From NCBI RefSeq assembly GCF_000805385.1, contig NZ_JTJW01000008.1, positions 682,001 to 746,000 on the forward strand: a stretch of DNA of 64,000 nucleotides, in the 5' to 3' direction. Both the position numbers and the translations under genes were made by a program. Below, in pieces: positions 43,285-52,448 of this stretch (position 1 is its first letter; every line of letters starts with the position of its first letter). The notes under the pieces are model-generated. The model was not told the origin of the DNA. It made no database searches and saw only the letters and a program-made list of their open reading frames with translations. Source of the DNA: Mycolicibacterium setense. GTDB taxonomy: Bacteria > Actinomycetota > Actinomycetes > Mycobacteriales > Mycobacteriaceae.

Positions 43285-44163
43285 CTAACGGCCAGGTCCG
43301 TTGGGCCACTTGAGCAGTGAGCCGGCATCTACGCGGATCTGTTGCCCGGTGATGTAGCGACTGTCATCGCTGGCGAGGAACACGCCGAGGTTGGCCATGT
43401 CCTCGGGCTCGATGTACGGGATCGGCATGGCTTGGAAGACGGCGAACAGCGGCTCGGCGTCCTCACGGGTGGCCTTCTTGCCCTGCTCGGTGAGATCGGG
43501 CCGGAACATGGAGTACATGCCGTCGTTCTGCAGCAGGTGGGTGTTGCAGTTGGTGGGGTGAATTGCGTTGACGCGGATCATCTTCGGAGCCAGGTGCAAG
43601 CTCATCTCCTCGACGTATTCGATGATCACGCGCTTGCTCCACCCGTAACCGGCGCCGCCCGGGCCCATGTTGGGGTTGTCGGTGGTGCCCCGGATCATGC
43701 CGGCAGTCGAGCCGGTGACGATGATCGACGACCCGTTGGGCAGGTGTGGGATGGTGACCGCGACCGTGTTCATCACGCCGACGAGGTCGACGTCGGAGGC
43801 ATCGACGAACTGTATCGGGTCCGGCCTGCCCATCGCCATCGGCAAGATGCCGGCGTTGGCGACCACGATGTCGATCTTGCCCAGATCGGCGATTCCCGCC
43901 TCCACGGCGTCGCGCAATTCGTGCCGCTCACGCACGTCGGCGACGCGCGCGACGATGCGGCGTCCGAGTTCCTTGACGGCCCGTTCGGTTTCGGCCAGGT
44001 CGTCAGGCGTGGCCAACGGGTAAGGGTTGGTCGGGATGTCGCGGCAGATGTCGACCGCGATGATGTCTGCGCCTTCGGCGGCCATCGCGATCGCATGCGC
44101 CCGGCCCTGTCCGCGGGCGGCGCCGGTGATGAAAGCGACCTTGCCATCGAGCTTTCCGGTCAT
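43285..44163 (-). CDS. Mycofactocin-coupled SDR
   Basis: 292 residues. GKVAFITGAARGQGRAHAIA, ADIIAVDICRDI, HPTNCNTHLLQ and VDAGSLLKW show the same mycofactocin-type subfamily as the gene at 38001. Catalytic Y/K in GYGWSKRVI. It starts 26 bp after a P450 stop, within the long minus-strand series. Confidence 0.92.
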   Translation of the reverse strand: MTGKLDGKVAFITGAARGQGRAHAIAMAAEGADIIAVDICRDIPTNPYPLATPDDLAETERAVKELGRRIVARVADVRERHELRDAVEAGIADLGKIDIVVANAGILPMAMGRPDPIQFVDASDVDLVGVMNTVAVTIPHLPNGSSIIVTGSTAGMIRGTTDNPNMGPGGAGYGWSKRVIIEYVEEMSLHLAPKMIRVNAIHPTNCNTHLLQNDGMYSMFRPDLTEQGKKATREDAEPLFAVFQAMPIPYIEPEDMANLGVFLASDDSRYITGQQIRVDAGSLLKWPNGPGR

Positions 44164-44189
44164 CTGTGCTCCTCGTCGTGCTGGGCCGC

Positions 44190-45458
44190 TCAGGCGGCTG
44201 GTTTGAATTCGAGGTGAAGCTCACTGAGCCCTCGCATGATGAACGTCGGCTCGTAGACGTAATGACGGTCCTCTGCGGGGCCGTGGTGCGCGGTGGAGAT
44301 CGTGATATCGGACATCCGGTCCAGGATCCGGTTCAGTGAGATCCGGCCTTCCGCACGGGCCAGCGGGGCCCCGGGACAGGAATGCACGCCACGGATGAAC
44401 GCGATCTGTTCGCGCACGTTGGCACGATCGGGATGGAACGTGTTGGGATCTGGGAACTTCCGTTCGTCACGGTTGCACGCGCCGGGCAGCACCATGACGG
44501 TCGTCCCGGCGGGCACCTCGACGTCGCCGATGCTGGTCGTCCTGCTGGCCATCCTGAAGTGTGATTTGACCGGGCTTTCCATCCTCAGCGTCTCTTCGAG
44601 GAAGGACGGGATGCGGCTCCGGTCGTCGCGCAGCATCGTCTCGAATCCCGGATTGTCCGCGATGAACCGGACCGCCGAACTGACCAGCTTCGTCGTGGTC
44701 TCGGTACCCGCCGCGAACAGAAACGTCGACAGGTTCATCACATCCTCGATGTCGGGAGTCGATCCATCCTCGTACTTGGCCTGGGCCAGTCCGGTCAGCA
44801 CGTCCTCACGCGGTGTGCGTCTGCGATCCTCGATGTAGCCATAGAACTTGTCGTTGAGCCACTGCAGCGGGTTGTGTGTGGTCGGCGCCTCCTTGCCGAG
44901 CTCCCCCACCGTCTCCAGCGCGAACGCCGCCTTGAAGTCCTCGTGGTCCTCACCCGGTACGCCCAGCAGGTCGGCAATGACCAAGAGCGAGAACGGCTTG
45001 GCGTAATCCGCCAGGAACTCAGCCGAACCGCGCTCTACAAACGTGCCGACCTGCTGGTCGGCCAGTCGCCACATGAAGTCCTCGTTCTCCTTGAGGCGCT
45101 TGGGAGTGATCAGCTTGTTCATCAGACCGCGAGTCCGAGTGTGCAGCGGGGGATCCTGGGAGGTGATGTGTTCACCCATCGGTACCGCGAGCCGGTGCTC
45201 CTCGATCAGCTCCGAGACGTCGTCACTGTCTCCCGGCCCGAACGGCAGTCCGGAGAACGGCCCGGCCACCGACACACACGACGAGAAGGCGGGGTCCCTG
45301 TAGACGGCCAGCGCCTCGTCATAGCCGGTGACCGCCAGCACGTTGAACGGGGTAGCCTGGGCGACAGGACATTTCGACCGCAGATGGTCGAAGTAGGGAT
45401 ACGGGTCGGGCACCAGCGCCGGGTCGGTGAAGAAATCCACTGCCTCGAAGTCGGTCAC
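44190..45458 (-). CDS. Cytochrome P450, paralogue of the 20.5-kb P450
   Basis: 422 residues. Opening FFTDPALVPDPYPYFDHLRS, FSLLVIADLLGVPGEDHEDF, I-helix FLFAAGTETTTKL and haem loop AFIRGVHSCPGAPLAR closely follow the P450 at 20459-21751 along the whole chain, by eye above half identity. GTG 45458 has AAGGAG 6 nt upstream; earlier in-frame starts fall in the hairpin repeat and the next gene. Confidence 0.94.
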   Translation of the reverse strand: MTDFEAVDFFTDPALVPDPYPYFDHLRSKCPVAQATPFNVLAVTGYDEALAVYRDPAFSSCVSVAGPFSGLPFGPGDSDDVSELIEEHRLAVPMGEHITSQDPPLHTRTRGLMNKLITPKRLKENEDFMWRLADQQVGTFVERGSAEFLADYAKPFSLLVIADLLGVPGEDHEDFKAAFALETVGELGKEAPTTHNPLQWLNDKFYGYIEDRRRTPREDVLTGLAQAKYEDGSTPDIEDVMNLSTFLFAAGTETTTKLVSSAVRFIADNPGFETMLRDDRSRIPSFLEETLRMESPVKSHFRMASRTTSIGDVEVPAGTTVMVLPGACNRDERKFPDPNTFHPDRANVREQIAFIRGVHSCPGAPLARAEGRISLNRILDRMSDITISTAHHGPAEDRHYVYEPTFIMRGLSELHLEFKPAA

Positions 45459-45478
45459 ATTAGGCTCCTTTTTCTTGC

Positions 45479-45538
45479 GCGAGCAGACGCGGAATCGCAT
45501 GAATCCATGCAATTCAGAGCGACTCTGTGTCTGCTCGC
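45479..45538. repeat. GCGAGCAGAC-type hairpin repeat, copy 3
   Basis: GCGAGCAGACGCGGAATCGC (45479-45498) pairs imperfectly with 45519-45538, ending TCTGTGTCTGCTCGC. Unlike copies 1 and 2 it lies between two genes on the same strand, inside an apparent operon, so it may reduce read-through or stabilise the upstream mRNA. Confidence 0.7.
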
Positions 45539-45546
45539 CAGAGTTG

Positions 45547-46755
45547 TCATCCGAACAACACCGGTAGCGAGGTCGGTGACCGGAAGACCTGTCCGCGGAT
45601 GTGGGGATCGTCGCCGTCCGGGTCGAGGCGCAGGTTCGGCAGCCGATCCAGCAGAAGGTTGATGGCGGTGCGCATTTCGAGGCGCGCAAGGTGCATGCCC
45701 AGGCACACGTGCACCCCGTGACCCCAGCCCAGGTTTCCCTTGGCGGTCCGGAAGATGTCGAATTCGTCCGGGTCCGCCCACCGATCTTCCTGCCGATTGG
45801 CCGAACCGAGCATCGGCATCACCGAACATCCCGCGGGAATGTGCACCCCGCCGAGCTCGGTGTCGCAGGTCGTGGTGCGGGTGATGGTCAGCAGTGGCGG
45901 GTTCCAGCGCACCGCCTCCTCGATGGCCTGCGGCAGCAGTGATCGGTCGGCCCTGATCGCGTCCAGCTGCGTTGTGTCCGAAAGCAACCCGAACAGCAGG
46001 TTGCCCAGTGACCGGTACGTGGTCTCCACACCCGCGGGCAACAGCAGCCGCAGGAACGAGAAGATCTCGTCGTCGGTGAGCTTCTCGCCTTCGATCTCGA
46101 CCTCGGCGAGAAGGCTGATCATGTCTTCCTTCGGCTCCGCGCGACGGGCCTGCAGGATCGGTGCGAAGTACTCGCATAACGCGGCCGACGCCGCCAGTCC
46201 GCGCTCCGGGTTCATGATCCAGCTCAGCAGCGAGATGGACCAGCGCTGGAATTGCGGGTAGTCCTCCTCCGGCAGCCCCAACAAGCCGGCGATGATGCGA
46301 CTCGGATAATCGAACGTGAATTCCTTGACCAAGTCGACCCTGCCTTTGGCGGCGAACTGGTCGATGAGCTCGTTGGCGATCCGCCCGACCAACTCATCTT
46401 CCCAACGCGCCAAGGCTTTCTGCGAAAACGCCTTCGACACGAGCGAACGCAGCCTGCCGTGCACCGGTTCGTCCATCCCCAGCATCACGCGCTCGCCGAG
46501 CACCGGGCCGAACGCCGCGATGACACCCGACGACGAGAACGTCACGTTGTCGCGGAGCATCTGCTGGGCGTCCTCGTAGCGGTACACGATGAAGACGGGC
46601 TTGCCCTGCTCCCCCGGCATCGCCGACGTGTCGATCCGCTGGATCGGCTCCTCGCGCCGAAGCCTGGCGAGCTCAGGGTACGGGTCGCGAACATCGCCGG
46701 ACACGGCATCGTCGAAGGAGCCGAAGTCCTCGAGGTCTTCAAATAACTGGGGCAT
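45547..46755 (-). CDS. Cytochrome P450
   Basis: 402 residues. I-helix LLPAGVETTYRS, haem loop GWGHGVHVCLGMHLAR (Trp in place of the usual Phe of FxxGxxxC), ExxR in AIEEAVRWNPP. ATG 46755 has GGAGG upstream; the longer in-frame extension is an Arg/Ser-rich artefact overlapping the aldehyde dehydrogenase gene. Confidence 0.93.
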   Translation of the reverse strand: MPQLFEDLEDFGSFDDAVSGDVRDPYPELARLRREEPIQRIDTSAMPGEQGKPVFIVYRYEDAQQMLRDNVTFSSSGVIAAFGPVLGERVMLGMDEPVHGRLRSLVSKAFSQKALARWEDELVGRIANELIDQFAAKGRVDLVKEFTFDYPSRIIAGLLGLPEEDYPQFQRWSISLLSWIMNPERGLAASAALCEYFAPILQARRAEPKEDMISLLAEVEIEGEKLTDDEIFSFLRLLLPAGVETTYRSLGNLLFGLLSDTTQLDAIRADRSLLPQAIEEAVRWNPPLLTITRTTTCDTELGGVHIPAGCSVMPMLGSANRQEDRWADPDEFDIFRTAKGNLGWGHGVHVCLGMHLARLEMRTAINLLLDRLPNLRLDPDGDDPHIRGQVFRSPTSLPVLFG

Positions 46756-46780
46756 AGCTTCCTCCTTCTCTCGTTCTCCT

Positions 46781-48259
46781 CTACCGTGCCGGGTAGGCGA
46801 CGGACTTGATCTCCGTGTACTGCTCGAATCCCGCGATACCGTTCTGGCGCCCGACGCCGCTGTTCTTGTAGCCGCCGAACGGGGTGTCGGCGCCATAACC
46901 CGCGGTGCCGTTGAGCCCGATGAACCCGGCGCGAAGCCGACGCGCGACGGCGAGCGACCGCTCCAGCGATCCCGACATGACGTTGCCGGCGAGCCCGTAT
47001 GCGCTGTCGTTGGCGATGCGGACGGCGTCCTCTTCGTCCTCGTAGGGGATGACGACCAGAACCGGTCCGAAAATCTCCTCCTGGGCGATCCTCATGGAGT
47101 TGTCCACGTCGATGAAAAGTGTTGGGCTGACCCAGAATCCTTGCTCGAACTGAGTGGGAGCCTCGGTGCTGCCGACAATCATCGTGGCGCCCTCGTCGAG
47201 GCCTTTCCTGATGTAGCCGAGGATCCGGGACTGCTGTTTGGCCGAGATGACGGGACCACAAAGGGTCCCGGGATCCTGCGGGTCACCCGGCGCGATGTTC
47301 TCGTAGATGACCTTCAGAATCGCGACGCCCTCGTCGTAGCGGGACCGCGGCAACAGCATTCGCGTGGGAGCGGCGCAGCCCTGCCCGGCATGCAGCAACG
47401 GACCGATACCGATCAGGCAGGCGGTGTTGAAATCGGCATCCTCCAACACGATGGTCGCCGACTTCCCACCGAGTTCGAGGAAAAGGCGCTTCATCGTCGC
47501 CGCGCCCTTCTCCATGATCCGCTTGCCCACCGCAGTGGAGCCGGTGAACGAGATCATGTCGACCTTGGGTGACAGGGTCAGTTGTTCGCCGACGAGGTGG
47601 TTCGATGCAGTCACGACGTTCACCACACCCGCAGGGATGTCGGTGTTCTCGGCGATGAGCCGGCCGAGCCGGGTGGCGTTGAACGGCGTGTCGGGCGCCG
47701 GCTTGAGCACCACGGTGTTGCCGGTCGCCAACGCCTGTCCGAGCTTGTTGATGGCGACCTCGAACGGAAAGTTCCACGGCACGATGGCGCCGACCACACC
47801 GACCGGCTCGCGCCACACCTTGCGCGTGGTGTTCACCCCGGTGACGGAAACCACGCTGTCGCCGAGATCGGTTTCCCACTCGAATGTTTCGATGAGTCGG
47901 GCCGGGTATCTGAGGCCGTCGGCGAGGGGGGCGTCGAGTTGCGGGCCGTGTGTCACCGCACGCGGGGCGCCGACCTCGGAGATCAGTTCCTCGCGCAACT
48001 CCTCCAGTTCGCTCTCGATCGCCTCGTGCAGCTGTTCGAGGCACCGCTTGCGGAGTTGGTGGTTGGTCGACCAGTCGGTCTCGTCGAAAGACCGGCGCGC
48101 CGCGTCGATGGCCCGGTTCATGTCCGCTTTGGACGCGTCCGCGACCTGCCCCAGGGTTTCTTCGTTCGCCGGGTTGATGTTGACGAACGTGCCGGCCTCG
48201 CCGTCGACGAGCTTGCCGTCGATCAGCATTCTCGATTCGAATGTCGCCGCGTCAGCCAT
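46781..48259 (-). CDS. Aldehyde dehydrogenase family protein
   Basis: 492 residues. Base Glu in LFLELGGKSATIV, nucleophile Cys in HAGQGCAAPTRM, SFTGSTAVGKRI, and DTPFGGYKNSGVGRQ. Related to, but distinct from, the ALDH at 35517. ATG 48259 overlaps the SDR stop by 8 bp, showing co-translation. Confidence 0.93.
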   Translation of the reverse strand: MADAATFESRMLIDGKLVDGEAGTFVNINPANEETLGQVADASKADMNRAIDAARRSFDETDWSTNHQLRKRCLEQLHEAIESELEELREELISEVGAPRAVTHGPQLDAPLADGLRYPARLIETFEWETDLGDSVVSVTGVNTTRKVWREPVGVVGAIVPWNFPFEVAINKLGQALATGNTVVLKPAPDTPFNATRLGRLIAENTDIPAGVVNVVTASNHLVGEQLTLSPKVDMISFTGSTAVGKRIMEKGAATMKRLFLELGGKSATIVLEDADFNTACLIGIGPLLHAGQGCAAPTRMLLPRSRYDEGVAILKVIYENIAPGDPQDPGTLCGPVISAKQQSRILGYIRKGLDEGATMIVGSTEAPTQFEQGFWVSPTLFIDVDNSMRIAQEEIFGPVLVVIPYEDEEDAVRIANDSAYGLAGNVMSGSLERSLAVARRLRAGFIGLNGTAGYGADTPFGGYKNSGVGRQNGIAGFEQYTEIKSVAYPAR

Positions 48260-49157
48260 GATGTGCGTTCTCTTTTCGCAGTGCGCCGAACCGCGGAATG
48301 CCCATCAGCAGCCGGGTCATCTGGTGCAGACCCGACGTGGGAAGTAACCGGTTGGCGGTCAACAGCATTCGGGCATCAGGTCCGACAGCCGTCCTAACGA
48401 ACGGTTTCGAGCTGGCGAGCGCTTTCGCCAGGCCTTCGGCGAACTTCTCGGGCGGTCTGGCCGCCCGCTTCATCATGGCCCGCCCGCGCTTGTCCATCGT
48501 GCGGTGGTGGGCAGCGTAGGGCCCGTCCAGATCACGGTCGTCAGTCGTGCCCGCGTCAGTGATGATCTCGGTGTCGTAGGTCCCGGTGACCAGGATCGTC
48601 ACACCGATTCCGAAAGGTGCTACCTCACTGGCCATCGATTCACCCCACCGCTCCAGCGCACCCTTGACTGCCGAATACGGTGCGGTGGCGGGCATTCCGC
48701 GCACGCCGGCTGCGCTGGAGATCAGCACGATGCGGCCACGACCGGCCTGTCGCATGGACGGCAGAACAGCCTTGGTCAGCGCCACCGGGCCGAAGATGCT
48801 CGTGGCGAACATGCGCTCCCAGAGGTCGGGCGAGGTCTCCTCGACCATTCCCGCCGCCGAGATCCCGGCATTGTGCACCAACGCATGCGGTGCACCTACC
48901 GCTTCGGTGATGCTCTTGGCTGCGGCCGCGATCGACGCTCCGTCGGTGAGGTCGAGCTGGACACCGATCAGCCTGGTGTCGTTCTCGCCGGCTCCGACCG
49001 CCTCGCGCAGCACAGGCGTCCCCTTCTCCGGTGAGCGCATCGCAGCCACCACGCGCCACCCCTCGCGATAAAGGCGCGTGGCCGATGCGAACCCGAGCCC
49101 CCGAGACGCCCCGGTGATGACGACGCTGCGCTGTTCGGTGCTCCGGGGCTCAGCCAT
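48252..49157 (-). CDS. SDR-family oxidoreductase
   Basis: 301 residues. VVITGASRGLGFASATRL, VHNAGISAAG, SSAAGV and YSAVKGAL give cofactor site and catalytic Ser-Tyr-Lys. The C-terminal 50 residues (KFAEGLAKALASSKPFVRTAVG) are typical of longer SDRs acting on lipids. ATG 49157 overlaps the AveC-like stop by 8 bp. Confidence 0.9.
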   Translation of the reverse strand: MAEPRSTEQRSVVITGASRGLGFASATRLYREGWRVVAAMRSPEKGTPVLREAVGAGENDTRLIGVQLDLTDGASIAAAAKSITEAVGAPHALVHNAGISAAGMVEETSPDLWERMFATSIFGPVALTKAVLPSMRQAGRGRIVLISSAAGVRGMPATAPYSAVKGALERWGESMASEVAPFGIGVTILVTGTYDTEIITDAGTTDDRDLDGPYAAHHRTMDKRGRAMMKRAARPPEKFAEGLAKALASSKPFVRTAVGPDARMLLTANRLLPTSGLHQMTRLLMGIPRFGALRKENAHHG

Positions 49158-50277
49158 GGTTCTCCGCTGCGCACCGATCGCTCGTCGACCCCAACTCGAC
49201 GTCGGTGTTGCGCGACGGGCCCTGCTGCCAGGTGGACCACTTGCCCACCGAGTAAGGCCCCTCGGCTCCGTTCGCCCGGTAAAACCCTTGCGGGTCATAG
49301 ACCTTGGCCTCCGGATACGGCCACGGGCAGGCGACGGAGGTGGCCAACCCGCTGGCCTTGATCGCCCAGAACCAGCCGCCGTAGGCGAAGTACGACACAT
49401 TGATGATCGCGAACATCACCAGGAACGTGCCGAGCACGGGTCTGGTCGGAAAAATCCTCGCCTTCGCGGCGAGCTTCTCCGCGACTGATCTCCCGGTGTC
49501 GTCCCGGTATACCAGAATTGCCGCCGGAATCATCACGAACGTCACCGCGAGCGACTCCCAGATGAGTGGGAATTGGAAAGTGCTGCCCGGGAACAAGGTT
49601 CCGAAGGGGATGGCCTGCGAGTAGATGTACAGCCCAGTGCGCACCAGGCTGACCTCCAGGACGGCATCGAAGACGAAACCGATCACCAACACCAGGCCAC
49701 CCAGGCTGATGAGCGGGTGCCGCGTGACGAACGCCTCCGGACCGTGTTTGGCCTGTAACTTGCGCAGGATCCAGATGGCCGGGAAGTACGGGCCGAAGTA
49801 GAAGGTCACATAACCGAACACGATGAAAGGTTCGACCGTCGGCGACATCATGATCAATGGCCAGGATTCCGGCCAGTGCAACAAGATCGGGTTGTACACC
49901 GCGTATGGCGACCAGTTCATGATCGGGTCTTGCCAGACGATCAGTGTCGTCACCAGGACCATCAGCAGCACCGGGCTGCCCGGGTTCTTCCGCCAGCCAC
50001 GGATGAAGACGATGGTCAGGGCCAGGACCATGATCCCGGCACCGACTTGTGGAATGACCTGCCAGTGGTCGAATCCTGTCAGGAAACCCACCGGGCGGGG
50101 CCGGCCCTCGATGTCCGGATTGGCCACCCGCGGGTCGACGTCCGTACGCCCGACTGCGGCGAACAACCCCAAGAAGCCCAGCCAGGCGACCAGGGAGATC
50201 ACTCGGCCCCAGTTAGGACCCTTGCGTGCCGGCCGCTCGTCCCGGGTGTCGGGCGGTAGCGATTCCTGTGTCGTCAT
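49150..50277 (-). CDS. AveC-like (spirocyclase AveC family) membrane protein, longer form
   Basis: About 375 residues with seven to nine hydrophobic helices. VWQDPIMNWSPYAVYNP, FDAVLEVSLVRTGLYIYSQAI and FPLIWESLAVTFVMIP fit the AveC-like family; the shorter homologue is at 42362. It has an extra C-terminal external domain (about 325-375). ATG 50277 with GGAGA 8 nt upstream follows the binding-protein stop by 1 bp. Function unknown. Confidence 0.78.
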   Translation of the reverse strand: MTTQESLPPDTRDERPARKGPNWGRVISLVAWLGFLGLFAAVGRTDVDPRVANPDIEGRPRPVGFLTGFDHWQVIPQVGAGIMVLALTIVFIRGWRKNPGSPVLLMVLVTTLIVWQDPIMNWSPYAVYNPILLHWPESWPLIMMSPTVEPFIVFGYVTFYFGPYFPAIWILRKLQAKHGPEAFVTRHPLISLGGLVLVIGFVFDAVLEVSLVRTGLYIYSQAIPFGTLFPGSTFQFPLIWESLAVTFVMIPAAILVYRDDTGRSVAEKLAAKARIFPTRPVLGTFLVMFAIINVSYFAYGGWFWAIKASGLATSVACPWPYPEAKVYDPQGFYRANGAEGPYSVGKWSTWQQGPSRNTDVELGSTSDRCAAENHG

Positions 50278-50278
50278 G

Positions 50279-51394
50279 TCACGCATCTCCGAAGCGGTCG
50301 ACCAGGTGCGAATTGGCGCCATCCGCATCGAGAGTGCGTGCGACCAGATACCCCGACCCCATCCACGCTCGCCGGGTCCACTTCCCCAGGGAAACCCGGG
50401 TTCCGGGCGCGCCGGAGGCCGCAGGCATCATCTTCACGCGTTCGAGCGCTTCTTTGACGCCGCGTGGGCTCAGCGGATGGGCGTCGGTGAAGGCGCGGAC
50501 CAGCGTGGCGGCGACGTCGTGGTTGACGACCGACACGCAGTATTCGGGGCGACTGCCGTTGTACCGCTTCGCATACCGGTCCAGCCAGGCCTGCCCGACG
50601 GGGTTGCCCTCGTCGTACTGATCGACCCCGATCCAGCCCAGAAACGCGTTCCACATGATCGGGTTGACCCAGGCGTTCTGGAATGCGGTGGTGGTGAAAC
50701 GTGGAGGATCCCAGTTGACGGCCTCAAGCGCCGGGTTGATGAAGACTATGCCGAAACCGAACCCGAGATGGACGATGGCCTCGGCCTTCGCCTCGTGCAG
50801 CGTGCTGACCGCCGCATTGATATCCTGCGCGGTCTGCGCGATCGCGGCCTCGGCGACGATACGAATACCCTTGCGGGCACAGGCAGTTCGCAGGTTTTTC
50901 AGGTAGCTGTCACCGATGAGGTTCTGTTCGACCAGCACGCCGATCTCGGTCAGGCCCCGTTTCGCCACCAGATCCGCCAGAAAGATGGGTTCGTCCGTCA
51001 TCGAGCCTTGAGGAAAGGCGAACGTCCACTCGCCGAGCCAGTCGTCGGTACCCGTGACACTGATGGCGGGCACTTTGAAGCGCTCCTCGATCGCTTCCCG
51101 TAGCGGCACACAGTTGTCGGTGATATTCGGCCCGAATACCACCAGGGCGCCCTCGTCCACGAGTTCGCCGTAGGCGTCGATCACCGCCTTCACCGACCCC
51201 TTCGGCAGCCCTTCCACCTCGCGGTAGATGATCTGCACCGGCCGATCCATCAGACCTTGCTCGACAGCCTCTTCGAACACCAGGTCAAAGGTCTGGGTGA
51301 ACGAAGCACGCAGCTCCTCCGGAAAGCCTGCAGGCAAGGTGAAGTCCATCAGGTAACCGACCTTGATGGGCTCCGCAGTGCTCTCGTATGACAT
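50279..51394 (-). CDS. Type-1 periplasmic-binding-fold protein without signal peptide
   Basis: 371 residues. IKVGYLMDFTLPAGF, VDEGALVVFGPNITDN, FKVPAISVTGTDDWLGEW and IGVLVEQNLIGDSY follow the Leu/Ile/Val-binding-protein fold. There is no signal peptide or lipobox: the chain starts MSYESTAEPIKVG (ATG 51394, GGAGGTC upstream). No ABC permease or ATPase is nearby. It may act as a cytosolic ligand sensor or substrate holder, as the same fold does in AmiC. That is inference. Confidence 0.8.
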   Translation of the reverse strand: MSYESTAEPIKVGYLMDFTLPAGFPEELRASFTQTFDLVFEEAVEQGLMDRPVQIIYREVEGLPKGSVKAVIDAYGELVDEGALVVFGPNITDNCVPLREAIEERFKVPAISVTGTDDWLGEWTFAFPQGSMTDEPIFLADLVAKRGLTEIGVLVEQNLIGDSYLKNLRTACARKGIRIVAEAAIAQTAQDINAAVSTLHEAKAEAIVHLGFGFGIVFINPALEAVNWDPPRFTTTAFQNAWVNPIMWNAFLGWIGVDQYDEGNPVGQAWLDRYAKRYNGSRPEYCVSVVNHDVAATLVRAFTDAHPLSPRGVKEALERVKMMPAASGAPGTRVSLGKWTRRAWMGSGYLVARTLDADGANSHLVDRFGDA

Positions 51395-51436
51395 CTGACC
51401 TCCATGGCGCTGGCGTCCGTCGCTGGAATATCGGAG

Positions 51437-51453
51437 GAACCTAATATTTGTTC
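51437..51453. promoter_or_regulatory. GAAC-N9-GTTC motif, copy 1
   Basis: GAACCTAATATTTGTTC, 43 bp upstream of the binding-protein start. It matches 14 of 17 positions of the copy at 54179-54195, which lies upstream of the VWA gene. Confidence 0.5.
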
Positions 51454-51480
51454 TGAACCTAACCGGGGTACTGCCGCGCG

Positions 51481-52341
51481 TCAATCACCGGATGCCGATC
51501 CACCCAGGTAGACGTCGATCAGCTCGTGCAAGCCGCGGCTCACCGCAACGTCATCGGTCAGCGGTCCCGCCACCGCCACCCTGGCTGCCAGCGTTACGGA
51601 CAGGCCCTCGGTGACCAGGCGCCCAGCCGCGATCAGCACACGAGTCGAGGCGACTTCGCGCAGGCCTCCGGTCTCCAACCGCCGGATAGCCTGTCCGAAG
51701 CGCACCAAGTCGGCGGCGATGGACGGATCCACCCCCGCCTCGTGGGCGAGGATGCCCTCTTCGACCTCGGGCGCGGGAAAACCGAACTCGATGGCCACCA
51801 TCCGCTGGCGCGTCGAGTCTTTGAGGTCCTTGAGTACGCTTTGGTAGCCCGGGTTGTAAGACATGACCAGACCGAATCCCGGTGCCGCGTCCAGCGTGAT
51901 GCCGAGGCGCTCGATCGGGAGCTGGCGACGATGGTCGGCGAGGGGATGCAACACCACAGTGGTGTCCTGGCGGGCTTCGACCACCTCGTCGAGGTAACAG
52001 ATCGCGCCCTCGCGCACCGCGCGGGTCAGCGGCCCGTCCACCCAGACCGTCTCGTCGCCCCGCAACAGGTACCGCCCGACAAGGTCGGCGGTGGTGAGGT
52101 CGTCGTGGCAAGCGACGGTGATCAGCGGACGGCCGAGGTCATGAGCCATCGCCTCGACGAAGCGCGTCTTGCCGCACCCGGTCGGGCCCTTCAGAAGCAG
52201 TGAAAGCCCTTGGCGATAGGCCGCCTTGAATACAGCCTCCTCCTTGCCGACCGCCACGTAGTACGGCCGGTCCGTATCGGCCTGGGACTGCGCGCCGTTC
52301 TGGTGTGGGAGCCCGATTCCAAACCCTGTTTCGCCGACCAT
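51481..52341 (-). CDS. MoxR/CbbQ/NorQ-type AAA+ ATPase
   Basis: 286 residues. Walker A GPTGCGKTRF (about residue 52), Walker B AICYLDEVVEAR (about 115), then GFGLVMSYNPGY and the C-terminal CbbQ-type domain. With a VWA partner such ATPases remodel or load metal into enzymes (NorQD for nitric oxide reductase, CbbQO for Rubisco). The partner is the gene 107 bp upstream. Neither known client is in the window; P450s, amidohydrolases or the Rieske protein are possibilities, inferred. Confidence 0.92.
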   Translation of the reverse strand: MVGETGFGIGLPHQNGAQSQADTDRPYYVAVGKEEAVFKAAYRQGLSLLLKGPTGCGKTRFVEAMAHDLGRPLITVACHDDLTTADLVGRYLLRGDETVWVDGPLTRAVREGAICYLDEVVEARQDTTVVLHPLADHRRQLPIERLGITLDAAPGFGLVMSYNPGYQSVLKDLKDSTRQRMVAIEFGFPAPEVEEGILAHEAGVDPSIAADLVRFGQAIRRLETGGLREVASTRVLIAAGRLVTEGLSVTLAARVAVAGPLTDDVAVSRGLHELIDVYLGGSASGD

Positions 52342-52448
52342 CGCTTCCCTTCCTCACCCCGCTCCGCTGCGGATTTCGGGCAGCTTGATAGTTCGCTACC
52401 TACACAATTCATCAATTGACTTCTGGGACAACGCATCTTTAGCTACCG

